Assembly (NCBI GenBank): GCA_016213505.1
Contig: JACRAF010000027.1
Location: forward strand, 1 to 64,000
Reading direction: 5' to 3'
Source of the DNA: Devosia nanyangense
Lineage (GTDB): Bacteria > Pseudomonadota > Alphaproteobacteria > Rhizobiales > Devosiaceae
Length of the DNA stretch: 64,000 nucleotides
How positions within the stretch are numbered: position 1 is the first letter of the stretch; each line of letters opens with the position of its first letter. The position numbers and the translations under genes are program-made. Below are positions 62,447 to 64,000 of this stretch, piece after piece. The notes beneath the pieces were generated by a model. That model made no database searches. It was given only the letters and a program-made list of their open reading frames with translations, and was not told the origin of the DNA.

Positions 62447-63688
62447 TCAGCCGTCCAGCGTCGCGGCAAGCTGCCGGTGGAGGTAGGCGCGGACGGCATC
62501 GTCGGCGGAAAGGCCGATGGCGAGGGTGAAGGCTTCCGCTGCTGCGGCGGCACGGCCGGCGCGCGCCAGAAGATGGCCGCGGGCGGCCCAGTAGGGCTGG
62601 TAGCTGGCCATGCGCTTATCGGCGGCGAGCACCTCGATTGCGGCGAGGGCGGCGTCGGCGCCGTCGCGTTCGGCGAGAGCCACGGCGCGGTTGAGGACGA
62701 CCACGGGCGAGCCGGTGAGCGCCAGCAGGTGATCGTAGAGCTGCACGACGGCCGGCCAGTTCGGGATGCCGGTCATTCGCCTCGCGGTGTGGGCCGACTG
62801 GATGGCGGCCTCGATCTGGAATCGGCCGCTGGGGCCGCCGGCATTGGCCTCGCGCAGCAGAGTCTCGGCCATCCCGATCAGCGAGTCGTCCCAGAGGCTT
62901 GTGTCCTGTTGTTCCAGTGGCACATAGGCGCCGTTGGCGTCGCGGCGGGCCGGCCGGCGGGCTTCGGCGTAGAGCATCAGCGCCAGCATGCCCTTGGCCT
63001 CGGGCTCGGCGGGGAGCAGCGAAACCAGGAGGCGTCCGAGCCAGATCGCCTCATCGGCCAGGTCGGGCGTTCCGGCCTCGCCGATCTCGGTCCAGCCCTT
63101 GGTGTAGGCGGCGTAGATGGCGTCGAGAACGACGTCGAGCCGCTCCGCCAGTTCCTCCTTGTCGGGGACGCGGAACGGGATGCCGGCGTCGTGGATGCGG
63201 GATTTGGCGCGCACCAGCCGCTGGCCCATCGTCGCGGGTGGGATGAGGAAGGCGGCGGAGATGTTGAGGGCGGTCAGCCCGAGGACGGTCTGCAGGATCA
63301 GCGGCGCGCGCATGCCGCGCTCGATGGCCGGGTGGGCGCAGGCGAACATCAGCGCCAGGCGGCGGTCGGGAATGGCCTCGGGCTCGGCGGAGGCCGCTTC
63401 GATCTCATCGGCGATCAGCATCACGTGCTCTTCCCCGGATTTGCGCGTCTTGCGGCGGCGGAGCGCGTCGGTCTGCCGGCGCCGCGCCACGGTCAGCAGC
63501 CAGGCGTCGGGATTGTCCGGCACGCCGTCCGTGGGCCACATGCGGAGGGCGGCGGCGAACGCCTCGCCGAGGGCGTCCTCGGCTCCGGCGACGTCGCGCG
63601 TCCGCGCGGCGAGGAAGGCCACGAGGCGGCCGTAGCTGTCGCGCGCGACGCGCTCGGCGGCGCGGCCGGCCTCGGTGCTCTCCGTCAC
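62447..63688 (-). CDS. ECF sigma factor with C-terminal TPR-like domain (ECF42 type)
   Basis: A 413-residue sigma factor. Sigma-2 (RLVAFLAARTRDVAGAEDALGEAFAAALRMWP) and sigma-4 (LTALNISAAFLIPPATMGQRLVRAKSRI) regions are followed by a DUF6596/TPR-like C-terminal half (about 190-413, PYWAARGHLLARAGRAAAAAEAF). This architecture and a DGPF/YCII neighbour define ECF42. It uses GTG at 63688 overlapping the stop of the DGPF gene (GTGA), so both are one unit. No anti-sigma factor is seen; the extra domain may regulate it. Confidence 0.85.
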   Translation of the reverse strand: MTESTEAGRAAERVARDSYGRLVAFLAARTRDVAGAEDALGEAFAAALRMWPTDGVPDNPDAWLLTVARRRQTDALRRRKTRKSGEEHVMLIADEIEAASAEPEAIPDRRLALMFACAHPAIERGMRAPLILQTVLGLTALNISAAFLIPPATMGQRLVRAKSRIHDAGIPFRVPDKEELAERLDVVLDAIYAAYTKGWTEIGEAGTPDLADEAIWLGRLLVSLLPAEPEAKGMLALMLYAEARRPARRDANGAYVPLEQQDTSLWDDSLIGMAETLLREANAGGPSGRFQIEAAIQSAHTARRMTGIPNWPAVVQLYDHLLALTGSPVVVLNRAVALAERDGADAALAAIEVLAADKRMASYQPYWAARGHLLARAGRAAAAAEAFTLAIGLSADDAVRAYLHRQLAATLDG

Positions 63689-64000
63689 TTCCAGTTGCCC
63701 GCCGTCTCGACGTAGAGGGGGCGGATCTCGATCGAGCCGTATTTCGAACTCGGGCAACGCGCCGCCCAGGCGATGGCCTGGTCGAGGTCGGGGACATCGA
63801 CGAAGAAGTACCCGGCGAACTGCTCCTTGGTGTCGGCATAGGGGCCGTCGAGCACGCCGGTCTTGCCGCTGTCGACGCGCACCGTGGTGGCGGCCGAACT
63901 CGGCTGCAGCCGTTCGCCCGAGGTGTGGCCCGCGCCGGCCTTGGCAAGCGCTTCGTTGAAGGCCGCGTAGTCGGACCAAAGTTCCTTCTGCGGTGCCTTG
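63685..64000 (-). CDS. YCII/DGPF domain protein (cut by the window edge)
   Basis: The C-terminal 104 residues of a YCII-related protein: KAPQKELWSDYAAFNEALAKAG, then the DGPF-type motif DGPYADTKEQFAGYFFVDVPDLDQAIAWAARCP and ending EIRPLYVETAGNWK. These small proteins are typical partners and targets of ECF42 sigma factors; function unknown. The 5' end lies beyond base 64000. Confidence 0.82.
   Translation of the reverse strand, partial: KAPQKELWSDYAAFNEALAKAGAGHTSGERLQPSSAATTVRVDSGKTGVLDGPYADTKEQFAGYFFVDVPDLDQAIAWAARCPSSKYGSIEIRPLYVETAGNWK

Overview
The window reads as chromosomal DNA of a GC-rich alphaproteobacterium of the Hyphomicrobiales (Rhizobiales), most likely Devosia or a close relative. 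This is inferred from the rhizobial block DUF2948-hisD-UPF0262-maf-yacG, an FrcBCA-type sugar transporter with a ROK regulator, a separate-subunit petABC operon, CHASE4-type GGDEF/EAL proteins, and two families of intergenic repeats of the kind common in rhizobia. No rRNA, tRNA, CRISPR array, phage or transposase gene was seen. The left edge holds no truncated gene; the right edge cuts a YCII/DGPF gene.

Layout. 1-6.6 kb: an SDR gene, then a minus-strand block (DUF2948, hisD, a UPF0262-phosphatase fusion, maf, yacG), a long non-coding stretch and two tiny ORFs, then a glutathione transferase. 6.7-23.2 kb: a purine catabolism island. It has a PuuE-UraD fusion (minus) diverging from uraH-xdhA-xdhB-xdhC, a four-gene BMP-type nucleoside/purine ABC transporter, puuD, guaD and malate synthase G. 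The enzymes would take guanine to xanthine, urate, 5-hydroxyisourate, OHCU, allantoin and allantoate; malate synthase could use the glyoxylate released later. 23.4-30.3 kb: a GT87-like membrane protein, a CocE-type hydrolase and two paralogous CHASE4-GGDEF(-EAL) proteins. 30.4-37.0 kb: a ROK repressor, frcBCA-like transporter genes, a polyol-type dehydrogenase and an SDR, a sugar or polyol uptake and oxidation operon.

37-45.3 kb: an MFS transporter, a degenerate receiver protein, a membrane protein with a TPR-like tail, and a minus-strand operon with a metallophosphoesterase, murL, a murD-type ligase and a start-less DUF2019 frame. MurL plus MurD2 is the alternative route to the D-Glu of peptidoglycan. 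45.4-50.9 kb: Nudix hydrolases, a toxin-antitoxin pair, a structured leader RNA before a GNAT gene, a CCA-adding enzyme, DUF1059, hemF and trmL. 51-54 kb: petABC (cytochrome bc1). 54-64 kb: apt, an EamA transporter, two MaoC proteins, ychf, pth, rplY, a lipoprotein, a glyoxalase with a truncated duplicate, and an ECF sigma factor with a DGPF partner.

Repeats are the most unusual part. Long RIME-like palindromic mosaics (about eight) sit between genes, one between xdhA and xdhB. A second family has three copies. A third, a palindromic element of about 45 bp, occurs once between genes and twice in tandem in frame inside hemF, where it adds about 37 residues to the protein.
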